A DNA stretch of 64,000 bases, taken from Marsupella aquatica (Eukaryota > Marchantiophyta). Shown in pieces: positions 62,031 through 64,000 of this stretch (the stretch's first letter is position 1; the number at the start of each line of letters is the position of its first letter). The notes under the pieces were generated by a model. That model saw only the letters and a list, made by a program, of their open reading frames with translations. It made no database searches and was not told the DNA's origin. The translations under genes and the position numbers were made by a program. Where the stretch lies: the NCBI GenBank assembly GCA_973895155.1, contig OZ316895.1:10540001-10604000 (forward strand), in the 5' to 3' direction.

Positions 62031-64000
62031 ATGCGCCCGCCTGGCCCCCTCGCTCCACTGCCCGTTTCGCGCAGTTTTTCCATTCCCTTTCCCGATTTCC
62101 GGCTTTTCCCATCGACTCCCTTACCGGTAACCGTTTTCACGACTTCACGATAATTTATATTCTGTTCGTTGATCGGTCAGTTGAATGTGAAATCGACGGT
62201 CTAGATTTCCTCGCCGTTGGATGCCCTCGCCGGTCAGCCGTCGATGGCGGTCGGTATTTTCCTCGATATCGGGTCGTTGGGAGGTTTCTTTCCCCCGGTT
62301 GAGAAAAAGGGGGGAGATCTCAGTAGTAGTGGAGTGCTTTTTTTGAACGTTATTGTGTTGCTGGACTTGTTGAGCTACTACTGGAATCCACCAGAAATTG
62401 TTTGGCATGGCACATTTAATGTTGCTCCATCTTTTGGTAAATGGTGTGCTTCACTTCGTTCTTTTGGTTTATTTCTCTCTTTTGGAACGAATCTTTGGAA
62501 ATGGTGTGGTTCACTTTTGGAACAGGATTGTAATTAGACTGCATGCACATCCTGGCCTCTTTAATAGTTACTGTTCGTGGAAACACACCCTGTCAACTTT
62601 AACCAAAATTTGATCTATGCGTGGCTTATTCATGTAGAGGCTTTTATTTTCTTTCGTACAGAATTTGAAACATCAAAAATGAAACAATACAAGTGACCAA
62701 GGGAGATGCAGGAGTCATGTGGAGGGTCTTAACCAACCATTTGGCTTAACCATAACCAAAATTCTGATCCAATTGTGGTTAGGATTCATTGAGAGTGAGC
62801 CCCTAGATGGTGTCAGGTGGCTTCTCACAAATACTGTAAATTGTGAGTATAGTAACATATTGGCAGAGTGCATTTTGGTCTATGTTTCATCAGGGCACTC
62901 GAGCCAGGGTGATTCATGCCAGAAATCCTAACACACCGGGGCACTAATAAATCTAATGTGTAGATTTAATTAAACTTTGTGAAGTGAAAGTGAGATTGAT
63001 TAGCTCTTCTGCTTGAAGAAACATATGGAGTGGTTTAGAGAAACCCTAATACTGTGAAGATAATCAGATAAAAGCCCAAAACTTATGGATAGGTCTCGTT
63101 TAAGTGCTGAATTTAAAATGAATTTCCAAGGCAGGAAAAACCTATGGATAGTTCATTGCAATCAGAGAACTTCAGTACGTGGAAACTGCATCGAGTGAAG
63201 GCACATAACAGATGACGTACAAGACTTTTGCAACACCAAAGAAGGAAAGCCATCAAGGATCAACAGACCAACCAATGGGGGAACAATTTGCTCAGGGATA
63301 TTTTATGCATAAAGAAGGGTCCAGGGGCTTCGTCGATATTATAAGAATGGCAGGCAAGGAATTTCCTGTGTGCCTTCAGCACCATATTGCACCAACTCTG
63401 ATTCATCATTTTAGGGTATTTAAATTATTCTTTGGGAGGTTTGGTAGAGAAGATCATTCTCTTTTTATCGGCAGCCAGAGTACTACTGTGATCCAACACG
63501 TATCAACTAATCCAAATCCCAATATTAAGAATATTAAAAACAATGATCAAAAGGACAGATATTAAAGAGAAGACTACTTCAATATCTATGTGGTGGACAC
63601 AAACCATCAAACTTTTAAAACCTTTTACAGAAACCGAAAGCCATCACGGTAAGGATGAACTTAAGACGCCTAAATGACCCTGTCCCAGTTTGTTATAAGC
63701 CATGTAACCTCATGGCAATTAGTCCCTTGGCTTGTTCCTTAATGGTAGCGAAGTAATTTGTCTTCTGTGATCATGTATTGATAATAGTTAGATAGCCTTT
63801 ACCTGAGATTATCTCTTATGCCTTCCTACAGTGTTCACATAGTGACATGTGAGCAAACGTAAATAAACCCCAAAAGCCAGGAGGTAGGAGAGCTAATAGC
63901 TACTATATTAATTGCAGCAAAACGTTTCCTCTCCTTTTTTACAACATATGAAAGAGTTGGCAGGAACCCTACTGTAGTTCCCATTGCGATCAATGGTGGC

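Larger units (their letters stand above)
59874..64000. other. Gene-free right end of the window
   Basis: 5' flank of the pseudokinase gene, then GC-richer DNA with short tandem repeats to about 62.1 kb, then AT-rich DNA. An open frame at 63212-63565 (+) encodes 117 residues with no recognisable motif, and others are shorter. I see no supportable gene. A gene could begin beyond the right edge. Confidence 0.35.

Noticed and set aside
1-64000. CRISPR arrays, bacterial operons or phage genes
   Set aside because: No regularly spaced repeats with unique spacers and no prokaryotic gene organisation; the direct repeats present are simple tandem duplications.

Overview
The window is nuclear DNA of a land plant. 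Genes are split by spliceosomal introns with GT..AG borders, they are spaced several kilobases apart, and the identifiable products are plant-type: a class XI LRR receptor kinase, a plastid-targeted LepA GTPase with a Ser-rich transit peptide, the ER signal-recognition-particle receptor alpha subunit, an MRH1/MDIS2-type receptor-like protein and a plant-style MOCOS-like protein. The mix of families, the moderate base composition and the retroelement types suggest a bryophyte, perhaps a liverwort. That assignment is inference and is not proved by the sequence.

Layout. 1-2474: no supportable gene. 2475-4977 (+): two-exon PLP-fold MOCOS-like protein that lacks the Schiff-base lysine. 4978-13703: gene-poor DNA with homopolymer tracts, small tandem duplications, a decayed non-LTR reverse transcriptase (about 8.6-10.5 kb, minus) and a dispersed AT-rich repeat. 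13704-18301 (-): three-exon LRR receptor kinase, 1087 aa. 18302-28120: gene-free DNA with a 281-bp tandem duplication, the second copy of the dispersed repeat, a solo LTR with a perfect 5-bp target duplication (23421-23807) and a MITE-like inverted-repeat cluster. 28121-36058 (-): cpLEPA, which I could rebuild as 22 exons that join in phase to 762 codons. 39558-40733 (+): intronless myo-inositol 2-dehydrogenase-like gene. 42386-46373 (-): SRP receptor alpha, nine exons, 654 aa. 46374-50690: gene-free DNA with a 26-bp-arm foldback and a stray RNase H1 N-terminal (viroplasmin-like) domain. 50690-53440 (-): decayed Ty1/copia pol carrying two nested solo LTRs. 56025-59873 (-): seven-exon MRH1/MDIS2-like receptor-like pseudokinase without an LRR ectodomain. 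59874-64000: no supportable gene, several short tandem repeats.

The genes do not form a pathway or cluster. They are independent nuclear genes for plastid translation (LepA), ER protein targeting (SRPR alpha), surface signalling (two receptor-like kinases) and small-molecule metabolism (inositol dehydrogenase, MOCOS-like protein). Exon borders were worked out by hand from splice sites, reading phase and recognised family sequence. No alignment, database search or expression data was available. I found no CRISPR array, no confident tRNA or rRNA gene, and no multi-gene novel system.
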